Shown piece by piece: positions 21,541 to 32,806 of a stretch of 64,000 nucleotides of DNA. The DNA is taken from positions 30,533,567 through 30,597,566 of the forward strand of contig OY998184.1 of NCBI GenBank assembly GCA_963921935.1. Reading direction: 5' to 3'. The notes beneath the pieces were generated by a model, which was not told where the DNA came from, ran no database searches, and saw only the letters and a list, made by a program, of their open reading frames with translations. Position numbers and translations under genes: made by a program. Position 1 is the stretch's first letter, and every line of letters starts with the position of its first letter. The DNA is from Galeruca laticollis (lineage: Eukaryota > Arthropoda > Insecta > Coleoptera > Chrysomelidae).

Positions 21541-21824
21541 GAAGTTTGAACGCACTTTTCTGTAACATGAAAATATACGATTGTTCTGCGTAATAGACTA
21601 CGATCATATTCATCAAGCGCAACTGGCAATATTCTCTAGTTCCTCTTTTTATTGGGTGTTGAAGACATCGGTATTTCACCACAATCAACCTTGTTGCCTT
21701 CAATTTTAATTCGCTCAATAGTTTTAAGACCCACACCAGTGGCTGCAGCCTTCTTGAACCTTAAAAACATTTGAATTTCAAGAAGACTTTTCCAATTATT
21801 TGAACTAGTATTATTATTTTCCAA
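21530..21824 (-). pseudogene. Tc1/IS630-like transposase N-terminal fragment
   Basis: The minus-strand frame (21824 to 21636) reads LRFKKAAATGVGLKTIERIK, then MSSTPNKKRN and a stop. In another frame it continues LDEYDRSLLRRTIVYFHVTE. This is the helix-turn-helix region of an insect DDE_3 (IS630/Tc1-like) transposase: AAxATGVSxxTVxRIK, STPGKKR, LDxFDxxxLRRTIxxFH. No catalytic domain follows; it is cut by the BEL remnant on one side and the inverted-repeat element on the other. Confidence 0.7.
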
Positions 21825-21833
21825 TTTCGGGAC

Positions 21834-23312
21834 TCAGAGAATTGGCGCCATCGTTTCTTAGTCCGGGAAAGTAAGGTCGAAAATCTGTTAACTATCAAAA
21901 CTTTCCCATAACTGATTTTTCATTTTTTAATGGAAATATATTGATCCAGCATCACTCTCCTAGATTGTCTAATAATTTCCGCTGGAGCTTGCGACGCAAC
22001 TTGCAAGCACAGCTCAGACCACCTAAAATTCAAGTGATTTATGCTCGTGTCATTTCTGGATGTGTTCTTACAAAAAAATCGCAGAGATGAAAATTGAAGC
22101 AAATCTTATGCTCTTGGAGGTGAGGTAAATAGTTTTAAAAAAAAAAAATTTCCGATCTTAAATTTTCCAAAAATTGAAAAAATTTACGTAAATTATATTT
22201 TTGGTTGGTAATTATAAATAAAATAATAATATCGAGGTCAGAACATAGATAAACATACAGGGTAAACTTCTAAAAATTTACATTTTTTCAGATTTGGAAC
22301 ATTCAAAATGGCGGCTGCGCAAATTGGAAACATTTTTTTCCAATCGCGTCTAAATTTATGAACATTAACGATATTGAGGAACGGTTTGTTGCAATCGACA
22401 GAGTAAAAGTTATATATTTATAAATAATATAAACAAAATTTTTAAAAATTTTTTTACATAATTTTTTAGAACATTTACCGAAAATAAAAAATTTTCCATC
22501 TAGTTTTTTCTCATTTTGGTGTTGAAAAATTTGTTTAAATATGTTTTCACACTATAAATATGTGTGTCTTTGAAAGACGAGTATTTAAAAAAAAATTTTT
22601 TTAGATCCGACTTTTACAAGTTGAGATAAACAAATTCTGTTAGATTCTGTGATAATATTGATTGAAATTTTCAAATTTTGATCACTTCGCTAGGTTGTCT
22701 AATCCCAACTCAACTTAAACACAAATTTTCATTTTTCGACATTCAATTGGTCCATTCAAAAGAGAATAGTAATCCTAGCTCGCTCGGCCAAACGGTGCGG
22801 CGGCAGCTGCTTGGCGTTGTGGTGTACATTAACGATATTGAGAAACGGTTTGTTGCAATCGACAGAGTGAAAGTTATATTTTTATAAATAACATGAACAA
22901 AAAAAAAATTTTTCACATAGTTTTTTAGAACATTTACCAAAAATAAAAATTTTTACATCTAGTTTTTTCTCATTTTGGCGTTGACAAATTTCTAAAAAAT
23001 ATCTTTTCGCATTATAAATATGTTTGTTTTTGAAAGACGAGTATTTTTAAAAAAAAATTTTCAGATGCGACTTTTACATGCTGAGACAAATTCAAAATCT
23101 GCTAGATACTGTCATAATATTGATTGAAATTTTCAAATTTTGATCACATCGCTACGTTGTTGAATCCCAACTCAACTTAAACACAATTTTTCAATTTTCC
23201 ACCGTTAATTGGTCCATTCAAAAGAGAACAGTAATCCTAGCTGGCTCGGCCAAACGGTGCGGCGGCAGCTGCTTGGTGTTCTGGTGGGGGGGTCAGCGCT
23301 CATTCTCTTCGA
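21834..23312 (+). repeat. Left inverted arm with internal tandem duplication
   Basis: Pairs with 23918-24938. The block starting ACATTAACGATATTGAG at 22362 recurs at 22826, period 464 bp; both copies end with CGGCGGCAGCTGCTTGG. Only the inner copy runs on into the GGGGGTCAGCGCTC joint that is also present in the right arm. Confidence 0.85.
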
Positions 23313-23335
23313 ACGCCCAAAAGACCTTTACTAAC

Positions 23336-23707
23336 ATGACTGACGACGTACTTGTACCAGACGAATTATTGAACATTATTTCGTGTTCTTGTACCACAGG
23401 GTGCTCTACTACCAGGTGTGGTTGTAAAAAAGTTGGCATACATTGTACGATATTATGTAAAAATTGCGAAGGCAAAAACTGTTGTAACATCGAAATTGTA
23501 GGTACGGTATTTGACAATGACGACGATGATAATGAATCTCTGAGTGATGAGCTAAATTTTGATATTACTCAATTAGTGGATTGTGAACTTGCAATTGATA
23601 GTAGCAATGATATCGATGAGGATTTGTTTGCTAATGATAATGACGAGGAAAATTGTACAGAGCCATTTCCTCAGAGACCAAAAAGGGCGAGAATTTGTAG
23701 AAAATAG
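23336..23707 (+). CDS. CXC-like cysteine-rich protein of the long-TIR element
   Basis: A 123-residue uninterrupted frame from ATG 23336. Residues 16-46 hold CSC-x3-C-x4-CGC-x6-C-x3-C-x2-C-x4-CC, close to the Tesmin/TSO1 CXC DNA-binding pattern. The rest is strongly acidic (FDNDDDDNESLSDELNF, DLFANDNDEENC) and ends with a basic RPKRARICRK that could be a nuclear signal. AATAAA occurs 13 bases after the stop. Similar Cys-rich C-termini occur in uncharacterised transposon-associated insect proteins, so this may be a last exon. The start is the ATG nearest the domain; an earlier ATG at 23273 lies in the inverted arm. Function unknown. Confidence 0.65.
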   Translation: MTDDVLVPDELLNIISCSCTTGCSTTRCGCKKVGIHCTILCKNCEGKNCCNIEIVGTVFDNDDDDNESLSDELNFDITQLVDCELAIDSSNDIDEDLFANDNDEENCTEPFPQRPKRARICRK

Positions 23708-23917
23708 ATGTAAATTAGAAAATAAATATTATTCTTAGTATCTACGTTTCGAATTATGTATAATATATAAAATAATTGGATTTATAGATATAAATTATAA
23801 ATATTATTGTACCTTATTTCTAGCAATATGTAATGGTTGATAACAACCATACTATTAGCAAACCACAAATGCAAAATTTTTACAAAGAAACCCAAAATAG
23901 AAGCTTCTGCTTCGTTC

Positions 23918-24938
23918 AACTGCGAACGAGCGCTGACCCCCCAACACAACGCCAAGCAGCTGCCGCCACACCGTTTGGCCAAGCGAACTAGGATTACTAT
24001 TCTCTTTTGAATGGACCAATTGACGGTAGAAAAAGGAAAATTTGTGTTCAAGTTGAGTTGGGATTAGACAACCTAGCGAAGTGATCAAAATTCGAAAATT
24101 TCAATCAATATTATCACAGAATCTAACAGACTTTGAATTTGTTTATCTCAACTTGTAAAACTCGCATATAAAAAAATTTTTTTTTAAATACCCGTCTTAC
24201 AAAGACACACATATTTAAAATGTGAAAACATATTTAAAAAAATTTTTCAACGCCAAAATAAGAAAAAACTAGATGGAAAATTTTTATTTTCGGTAAATGT
24301 TCTAAAAAATTATGTAAAAAAATTTTTAAAAATGTTGTTTATGTTATTTATAAAATCATAACTTTCACTCTGTCGATTGCAAGAAACCGTTTCTCAATAT
24401 TGTTAATGTTCATAAATTTAGACGCGATTGAAAAAAAAAATTGTTTCCAATTTGCGCATCCGCCATTTTGAATTTTCCAAATCTGAAAAATGTTATTTTT
24501 TATAAGTTTGCCCTCAACGTTTATCTATGTTTTGACCTCGATATTAATATTTTATTTATAATTACCAACCCAAAATATAATTTGCGTAAATTTTTTCAAT
24601 TTTTGGAAAATTTAAGATCGGAAATTTTTTTATTAGAAAAACTATTTACCTCACCTTCAAGAGCATAAGATTTGCTTCAATTTTCATCCCTACGATTTGT
24701 TTGTAAGAACACATCCAGAAATGACACGAGCATAAATCACGTGATTTTTAGGTGGTCTGAGCTGTGTTTGCAAGTTGCGTGGCAAGCTCCAGCGGAAATT
24801 ATTAGACAATCTAGGAGAGTGATGCTGGGTCAAAATATTTTCATTTGAAAATTGGAAATCAATTATGGGAAACTTTTGACTTTTATTTCCTCACTTTCCC
24901 GGACTATCTGTTCTATGGAAGGGCGCCAGTACTCTACG
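23918..24938 (-). repeat. Right inverted arm
   Basis: Reverse complement of the left arm with single-base and small-indel differences. It ends at GGGCGCCAGTACTCTAC, near 24938. Confidence 0.85.
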
Positions 24939-25090
24939 ATTAACAACTGATCTCTGCTTCCAATACAAGTTTTCTAGGATACGCAGAGCACTGCCATCGA
25001 TTACCAAAGTTCTTAATATGTTCAAAAGCGTTCAATGCTGAACCCTATCAAAAGCTATTTCATGGCCGATGAAAGCCAAACAGATTTCTT
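24939..25090 (-). pseudogene. LINE reverse transcriptase palm fragment
   Basis: The minus-strand frame reads AFIGHEIAFDRVQH, a stop, then TLLNILRTLVIDGSALRILE and NLYWKQRSVV. This is RT motif A plus the following helix (xFIDYEKAFDRVxH ... RILENLYWxQ). The catalytic Asp of FIDY is Gly. The fragment stops where the long-TIR element begins, so the element appears to have inserted into it. The left-hand continuation was not found beyond 21834. Confidence 0.65.
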
Positions 25091-25951
25091 AACGTTGGTC
25101 GCGACACTTTGGGAGAAGTATGTTTCAGATAAAAAGTACAGTGCTACAGGTCTGAAAAATTTATTCTCACCGACCACAAGTAGTCCTCTTAATCTCGAAA
25201 TTGGTAATCTGGAGATCAAGGAAATACACAAAAACGGCAATCAAAATTTCACGCTATCCACAAACAGGTAGTTACATAGAAATCTGCTTCAAAACACGAT
25301 TGGAAAAGTAAGTAAGAAAAAGTAATATATTGAAGCCAAATATTCAACTACCAATGAATATGATCTTCCGCTTTCAAGAAAGATAAAATTTGAAGAATGA
25401 AGAAGATTGTAACATGTCTATCATGACATGTTTTAATTTTTCATTAGTAATTTAGGAGCGTTACTTATTCTTCAGCTACTCCCACCTCTAATTCAAAATT
25501 ATTTACTAACGCGTCGAATGACCGTTTTTACGTTAACAACTCTGCTACTTAAACAACAAATCCGAATCGAACGTCTTTCGTTAAACATCCTTCACTAAGA
25601 AGTTAAATTCATTCAGTCCACTATCATATTGTGTTCACGGTGGTATCCTGCTCTGCAGGCCGTAATTGACATCTGATGCTGATCGTACCCAGAAGTCACT
25701 GACCACCTAGAATCCAGAGTCCAGAGACCAGACCAGTCTGATAAAAAACTGCTATCGCTGAGAGATCCGAGATTCTCCAAGATGATTTCTTAAACTTATT
25801 TTCGATAGAAATAAAATCTTGAGTTGGACATTTTTATTATTAGACTGATTTTTATTCGTGTTGTATTGTGAATACACGGTTGATGTGAATTTGTTTTTGG
25901 GTTAAAATAAATCCATTTTTCCCGAAATTTTTGTTATTGATTCACCTTAGC
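25091..25951. other. Unassigned DNA
   Basis: One plus-strand frame (25035-25271, 78 codons) is hydrophilic and has no family I know; its start overlaps the antisense LINE fragment, so it may be chance. The rest has no visible structure. Confidence 0.4.
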
Positions 25952-26033
25952 TCAATTGAAGTAATAAAGAAAATAGTGTAACTGAGCCCGAATTCACAAC
26001 CTGAGCGTAGTCCCAAGGCCGGTGAAGTTCACG
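25952..26033 (+). repeat. Short dispersed repeat shared with 1310-1390
   Basis: Plus-strand counterpart of the segment beside the gypsy integrase tail (GTGTAACTGAGCCCGAATTC ... AGTCCCAAGGCCGGTGAA). Confidence 0.6.
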
Positions 26034-26537
26034 TGACAAGATATTAACTCAATCGAAAATTTTCCAATATATCTGAAGAGCTAAGTCAATGCGAACTGAA
26101 AAAAAGCACTTACAAGTACAAGCTATATCGAATAAATTCAATTTTTTAAAGTTTTGGAGAAGAGATTATTGTGAAAGTTTCCTTAAAACTCTGGGTAATT
26201 GATAGTCTGAGGTTTCAGGAAATGTAATAGCATCATTAAAAAGTTTTCCTATAAAACTGGTGGTTTCACTCTTGAACCTTCGGATGTCGGAGGGTCGCGC
26301 ATCTGCGAAGATGCCAGAGGGGGTACATTGTGTACCCCACATTTTTTTTTTGCTTTACAACTCTCAAAATATTCTATATTTTCATTATTACTTATATCTA
26401 AATAATAAAAAAGCAATATTTGTTTTTGAATATAATTTTAATAGCATATTCGATACAATTATAATCAAGAAATACAAAAAATAATATTTTACATGACGAA
26501 GTTGATTAGAAAATTCTGGATACAATAAACTACATTT

Positions 26538-28357
26538 TCAACAAATTTTTGATTTCGTAGTTACATGATGATCAGGACAAACAAAGTTTCTGCATCTGTC
26601 ACACTTACTTCTGCTCTTCTTGTCATATTTTCTAGGGCAGAGTACACACCTTCCCATGGATTTTTGATTGCCCTCGATTCTTGTACTAGGTCCAGGATCT
26701 AAGGTGCCTATAAAATCATACATTGCATTTAGTATACGTTTGTGCAACGTCACACCCGATTGTAGTCGTCTTTCAACATAGGGTTTTATAAGTTGCTGTT
26801 CCATGTCTAGTAAAAAGTCTCTGCGTTTATGTGTAGCAGTTGTACAAAGCTGGGGTTTTTTGTTATCCACAACACAAATGCATTTAGACAAACAATGTCA
26901 ATTGTATTTTGGAACAAAACAAATGGCCATCTTTTGGTCGATCTTTTCACCCAGTATTCATTTACTATTTTGTCCATAGTGTCAACCGAGCCTTTTGTGT
27001 CATTATAATGTAGAATTATTTCTGGCTTATAATCGGTCTCTTCTCCCGAAATTTTGTCATCATGGTGCTCAGTGCTGAGAAGAATGATGGCTTTATTTTT
27101 AGCAGGAACATATGAAAATAAGGTATATTTATCTTGAAATGCAAATACGGAAGACTTCTCGGTTTTTGAAGGATGTGGTAGAAGAATTGAAGGAATATCC
27201 TGTTTGTTCTTCCTCATGGTTCCACATAGGGTCAGATTTTTGTTCAAAAGCTCGTTAGCAAGAGGAATACTGGTGAAAAAGTTATCAGTTGTTATTCCGT
27301 AACCACCTTCAAGACCTTCAACTAGGTCGAGAACCACTCTTTTTCCCTGGTCTCTTTCCGGTTCATTTCCTACCTTTCCCGTGTAAATTTGAAGGTTTAG
27401 AGCATATGTTGAGTCATTATCCACAAGAGCCCAAATTTTGATTCCGTATTTAGCGGGCTTCGATTTCATATAAACTCGGAAGGGACACTTTCCTCTAAAA
27501 GATACTAGTTGCTTGTCAACTGTAAGATGCGAGTTGGGCAAATAGTGTTCTTTGCAATGCCCTACAAACTTTTCGAAGACATTTCTAAAAGCAACCAATT
27601 TATCAAGTTTTTTGCGCTCTGCTCTAGTTGTAAGCTCATCAAATCGTATAAAACGTAAAATGTTGACAAATCTATCACGCTCCATTGATGCAGGAAATAT
27701 CGGCCTACTAAAAAGTGAATTTTTGTTCCAAAGGAAGTAAATAGGTTCTTTGTTTGTCTTTAGCGCCCCAGCTATGATCAAAATACCAAATGCGGCATAC
27801 ATTTCAACAGGGTCTCCAGGTTGCCATTGACGTTGTTTGTTGGGGTTTTTAGTGTTCCATTCCTCATAATATTAATCAGCTTTTTAGTTAGTGCACTCAA
27901 CAATAATTTGAACTATTTCAGCGTCAATAAACAATTTGAAGCAATCGGATAGGGAAGAAATATTTTCTGACGTCGAAGTGAGTCCTGGTTTTCTTGTGAT
28001 TATATTTTGCATTGCCGTTCGTGCGAGTCTAGGTGCCTTTCTGTTCCAAACTGATCCATTTTTTGATACATATGTAGGATCACTATCATCAATTTGATCA
28101 TTTTCTTCATTAGTCTAAAAGTAGATATATTATGTACATTTGTCAATAAAGTTCATATCAAAATAGCATACCTCACAAATCTCAGGTTCAACATTTCGAA
28201 TTTCTATGTTGTCTTCTAACTCAGAACACTCAGAATCTGTTTCTGAAACGTTCTCACCCTCATCACTCTCATCAACCCACTGTAAGGCAGTTGCACGATC
28301 TGTTTCTGTAGATAAATCCAATTTCCTTTTCTGCGACATATCGCAACACTGACTCAA
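26538..28357 (-). pseudogene. PiggyBac 1 transposase (two exons)
   Basis: Exon 1 (28357-28172) encodes an acidic N-terminus; exon 2 starts at 28114. A 57-bp GT-AG intron joins them in phase. DDE_Tnp_1_7 catalytic residues: VDKQLVSFRGKC (Asp 1), TTDNFFTS (Asp 2), NDTKGSVDTMDKI (Asp 3 and the extra Asp). A C-terminal Cys-rich RING-like finger, CVLCPRKYDKKSRSKCDRCR plus FVCPDHH, binds transposon ends in this family. Lesions: two TAA stops close together near 27874-27888, before MYAAFGILIIAGAL, and a frameshift near 26880 between the catalytic domain and the finger. About 590 residues in total, the usual size. Confidence 0.92.
28115..28171 (-). other. 57-bp intron in piggyBac 1
   Basis: Minus strand: GTATGCTATT ... 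TATCTACTTTTAG. Removal joins Glu-Ile-Cys-Glu to Thr-Asn-Glu-Glu in frame, while read-through hits a stop within the intron. Confidence 0.8.
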
Positions 28358-28768
28358 GAAACAAGAGTAACAGTCTCAACACGCGTATCAAATAATACTA
28401 ACTAAAATAAATATGTCTGTGTGTACGTGCCGTATGAGCGCCTCGGCAACGGTCGGCTTTGCCTACAACTAATACGAGTCCGACGTAAACTTACGTTGTC
28501 TGAAACAGCATTGCCAACCTTGCTTTCAAGACTAATAAAAAAATACAGGGATGCCGAATGAGGTACAGCATGTACCCCATCTAACAATTTTCACATTTAT
28601 TTGAAAGAAAATAAGAAAAAACTGTTTTACGATATATGTACTGATAAATGAGGGTCCAACTGAGGATTACTCAGCAGCATTTTTTGATTCTAAGCAAAAT
28701 GCAGAAAATACGCCTAAAAAACAGTATGTGGGGTACATTTGTACCCCTCTCCGGCATCCGAAGGTTAA

Positions 28769-30189
28769 TAATTTTAGGAAACAACAATGTTACTAGCGTT
28801 TTCTGTTTGATGACCTTTTACAATGTTTAGTGAGCATAATATTCTCTTTCTAATTCTATTGTTAAACAAAGTTCTAATTCTACATTGCAACTCAATTTTA
28901 TTTTTCCTATTCACAGAATTATTACTGCTAGTGCATTTTTTATTTCGTCCGTTAAGCTGTTATAAACATTTAATCCAGTTGAAATGGTCAAATAAAAAGA
29001 CGAAACATTTTCGAGTTTCCGTATATTTTAGGAATAGCGGTAAAAGGGGGTCTGCAGGCGATTTGTTTAAGAGCAGAGAAAAACCACAGAACTGGTTGGC
29101 CTCGTCGGTTTTATATAACGCCTGGCTTTACCCAGCTCCTTTCTCTGGGAAATTGCGATAATTTAGATAAAAAGTCTTCCAAGATATGCGAGAGAAAATT
29201 ACAGACAATTTGAACATTTTTTGTTTTATTTGCCGTTCGTACCAATGAAATTCTTGTGACTTTTTACATGAATTATAAGTTTTACATTTTCCGGATAAGT
29301 TTTGAGTTAAACTCACGAAATTAAGGAGAATATTCTTCCAGTAAAACTGATGTAAATGAATTGATGTTAACAATTAACATCATTATAATATAAATTCATC
29401 AAATGAAGTGAATGTGATCCAGTTATTTCCCGAAGACAATTATGTAAAAATGACACAAGTTTCTAATATTTCATTTCTGGAAAATAAGTAGTGGCACTAA
29501 TGAGAAATTCTGGTAATAAGGTATTCTACATGAAACGAGTTAAAGTGTGATTATAAAATTGTAGGATTATGATTTGGATATGATTATGATTTGGAGATTT
29601 CATTGATGTAGGTAATACTAGATCTATGTATCTATCTCAATATAATTATTAAGGATTTTCTAATTCAAACCTGCTTTCTATATTTCAATATTTTTTTTTA
29701 TATGTGGTGTTAAGCTTAGTGAAAAATGTGTTTTCATAGAAATATGTTTCTGCCGCTTTCTCAATATATTAGGTGACATTTTGACATGATATGTGAACAG
29801 TGTAATTATTGCTTACTATATGTTTATCAGAAGACAATTTGCAATTATCATACTAAATTTAATTGTTGCAATTCTTCATTGAATTTTTTCGTTGAATTTT
29901 TAATATGTATACGAACATATCACACCATCCATTTTAGTATTAAAATTTCAACTTTGTGTTAAATGTATCATTGTATTTTACTCTGATTTTTATCGCTATT
30001 CACAAAAAAAGATCACGAAGTACCTACAGAAAATTATGGAATAAATGAGTTGTCCCATTTAAAAAGTGTCAAACTCGGTGGATGTTGACAATGACAAATC
30101 ATAAAGTTGAACAAAAACAAGTGAAGAGTGTAGCAGAGTATCGAGCGAGAATATTTATTAGTTTGTCGTTTTTTGAAAAATAACGTTTG
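28769..30189. other. Unassigned DNA
   Basis: A hydrophobic 112-codon frame at 28823-29161 has no recognisable family and T-rich composition; I take it as chance. Nothing else seen. Confidence 0.4.
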
Positions 30190-30590
30190 TTGAAAAATCG
30201 AATAACATGCAGTACTCAAGTGAAACTCAACAAGATTCAAATTTTAATGATGATTGTAGATAGGGCAAGAACACGAAATGAAGGTGTTCATTAATTAAGA
30301 GAGAAGTATCATGATTTACTAGCCCTATCGTAAAGAACCATAAGCAAGACTGAAAACCAATTTTAGGCAAATGGGCATTTGAGAAAAAAAATAATAATCA
30401 TCAGAGTGCCCTCACAAAATATGTCAAAATGGATGTACACCTCTCTGTTCAAGAAAATCCTCATGTTCCTACTAGGCAGATATCTTGGGAACTCGAAATT
30501 AGCCATTCTTCGGTGATGAGAATTCTCAAATCCCAGAAATTCCATCCTCATAGATTTGTAATGATGGGTATAAATAAATTATGAAAGTGA
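30190..30590 (+). pseudogene. Mariner-type transposase HTH fragment
   Basis: Plus-strand pieces include LSVQENPHVPTRQISWELEI and SHSSVMRILKSQKFHPHRF (30430-30560), the second helix-turn-helix of the DUF4817-type mariner-like transposases of insects (NPxxSTRxISRELxISHxSVxRILK-x-FHPYH). The upstream part is in another frame with stops. The catalytic region is absent here; a matching downstream piece sits at 35156. Confidence 0.65.
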
Positions 30591-30721
30591 TTATTGGAAT
30601 CGGGACAACCTGTATCATATAAAAAAATGAGATAATATTTTTTCAGTTATTTCGTTACGAAACTATATTAAACAAAAAATGTTTATCATTCGTAAAACTA
30701 GGTGATTGGAAATTATAGCGT

Positions 30722-30950
30722 AAGCTATTTCACTGCATTTCAGAACGATAATTTATTACAACAAAATTGAGAAACATTAACTCATGTATGAAATGGCAAA
30801 CTCAGCGACCCACATATAAAGTTTAGTCGACAGGTAACCCAAAGAAATTAATGAAGAGGGGAAATTTTGTAAAGCGTCGATGGGGAATAAAAAAAATCAG
30901 CATCGTGGGTCAAATAGACCCGTGTTGCGGACCTGTAATTCTCCGTTTAC
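30722..30950 (-). repeat. LTR-like direct repeat, left copy (gypsy 2)
   Basis: Shares AGCTATTTCACTGCAT, GCAAACTCAGCGACCCACAT and TCGACAGGTAACC with 33707-33925 in the same orientation. On the minus strand it follows directly after the pol remnant and a purine-rich GAGGAGACGG tract, as a 3' LTR should. Confidence 0.7.
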
Positions 30951-30959
30951 CGTCTCCTC

Positions 30960-32806
30960 TATCCTATTCTATCGGACTCCCCTTAAGCGTCGAAATACTC
31001 TTGCACTTCTGAGGCAAGTCCTTGCGACAAGACCTCCCTTTGGACAGCGTTAGTTGCTGGGACCCCTATTCCGGCACGTTATAGACTGTGGCCGATGGTC
31101 TTTAACTCATTCGTTACAACACATACAAAGTCTGTTAAACTGGCTGGTCGTCGCCTTATTCTTCGAAACGACGTAGAGGTTGAGGTGGTTCAGCATTACA
31201 CCTTATCCTTCTACGAGGCCTCTTTACAGAATTTTTTGGCAGCTCTCTTCTAGAGCTGTTCCAAATTGGTAAGGCCGCTACTGTGGCTGGAGATACTCCT
31301 CCCTCTTTGTCTCCCTCATCCTCCTCTACTTCGTCCTAGCTTTCTGTTACACCCGGTTCTCCGACGTTCACGTCTACCTCTAGCGTCTCATCTTCTTTCC
31401 TCGCATCCATCCCATCATACTTCTTTAATCTGTTAACATGAACGATTTGTTCTTTCTTTCCCTAAGATCCGTAATTCGGTAAGTCACAGGCCCCAATTGA
31501 TCCTCTATCTTGAAGGATCCTATCCAAGGTTTTTGCAATTTCTTCGACCGTCCAATAGTACTACTCATGTCTGGCAAATATACTAGATCACCTATTTCGA
31601 AGAGTCTTTCTTCGGTTCATATTATATTTAATTCTGCGGGGTTTCAAGAATTTGTCGATTGGCAGGGTTTGTTCTCGTTCATGCAGTAAGTATTGAGGGC
31701 TATACCCCGTAGATGAGTGAGTACTACCTCTATAAGCCATTAAAACGTAGGGTATCCATCGATCCCAATCCCGCTGGTGAGGCGCGATAAAATGAGATAG
31801 CATATACTTTAGGACTCTATGCATCCGTTCGTAGTTGGGGCGTAACTGGCAGTATGAATTTACTTGATCCGCATTAGAGCAGAAACTTCCCTCATCAGTT
31901 CCGACATAAAATTACTTCCCCTAACTGTTAATAGTTTCCTGGGTGCTCCGTGTCTATATATGATCTCTTCAAAGAATGCTGTGGCTATTGTTGAGGCTTT
32001 TTAATCTGTCAATGGTATGGCTTCACAGTACTTGGTTAGGTGATCTTGGAAGGTCAATAAATACTTATTCCCTCCATACGATTGCACCAAAGGTCCTACA
32101 ATATCCATAGAGGTTATTTCCCATGGTTCTGACACGGCTGTGAAGTGTTGTAACCGTTCTTTCTTAAGATGGGGGGAAGTTTTCCCTCTATTACAAGCAT
32201 CGCACTCGTTACAATACTGGATTACGTCTGTCCGTAGTGTGGGCCAAAAGAAACGTTTCCCTATGGTTAACAGAGAAAGAACATCGGAGTGTCGTGGAAA
32301 TCTTGTGAAATATTTTTGATCAATTTCTGGGGTACAACCAGTTAGTCCTGACCATCCATCTGGTATAGTATTCCTTCCGAGTCCTTGAAATAGTTTTCTG
32401 TAGTTTCTCCGTCTTGATTTTCTAATCTATCTTTTAATAATTTACCAAAATCATCTTCTACCTGATGTCTTAGTAGCATGTCCCAGTCTCATTTGGGTTC
32501 TCATAGCACATCTTCTTGATTGAGGTTCACTTTAGCGTTACCATCCGTTTCCTGACGAGGCGCTTCTAATATAATTACTTTACTTCCTCTCCCATAAAAT
32601 ATGAATTGGATCATTTTTATCACTTCTTCCCACTGTAGTCCTTTTAGTTGGCCACTTGATTTCACGAAATTGAGTTCGTCTTCTCCATTTAAATCACATT
32701 TTTGTCTTAACTGTTTTAAACATTCCCATACTTTTGATAAGACGATTCTTCCTGGGCTTTTCTCACATCCAATAGGTAATATATCCTTTTTCCTGGAATC
32801 TTCCAC
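30960..32806 (-). pseudogene. Gypsy 2 integrase and flanking pol remnant
   Basis: Minus-strand pieces, upstream to downstream: 32806-32501, a hydrophilic region before the integrase; about 32260-32020, zinc-finger tail and core (EPWEITSMDIVGPL with the first Asp); about 31920, LLTVRGSNFM, where the usual TDxGxNF Asp is Val; 31824-31588, MLSHFIAPHQRDWDRWIPYV plus MAYRGSTHSSTGYSPQYLL; about 31430, the HVNRLKKYDG end. Many stops. RT, protease and gag are absent from between the LTR-like repeats. Confidence 0.8.

Larger units (their letters stand above)
21834..24938 (+). mobile_element. Long-TIR element carrying a CXC-like cysteine-rich gene
   Basis: A 3.1-kb unit with arms 21834-23312 and 23918-24938 that are reverse complements over about 1 kb. 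The left arm is longer because its inner 464 bp is tandemly duplicated. The outer ends share a GGCGCC block and AGTCCGGGAAAGT. The centre (23313-23917) contains one intact ORF with a polyadenylation signal. No transposase is visible. The right end lies inside a LINE RT fragment, consistent with insertion. Superfamily unknown. Confidence 0.75.
26277..28764 (-). mobile_element. PiggyBac element 1, nearly complete
   Basis: 2488 bp with inverted termini CCTTCGGATG(T/C)CGGAG at both ends. The right flank is TTAA (28765-28768) and the left flank TGAA (26273-26276), a one-base change from TTAA. Subterminal palindromes resembling GGGGTACAnnnTGTACCCC occur at 26318-26337, 28565-28580 and 28729-28747, like the internal repeats other piggyBacs need for mobility. 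The transposase on the minus strand has all catalytic residues but two stops and one frameshift. Confidence 0.95.

Noticed and set aside
28823..29161. 112-codon hydrophobic frame
   Set aside because: T-rich DNA gives long Leu/Phe frames by chance; no motif or neighbour supports it.
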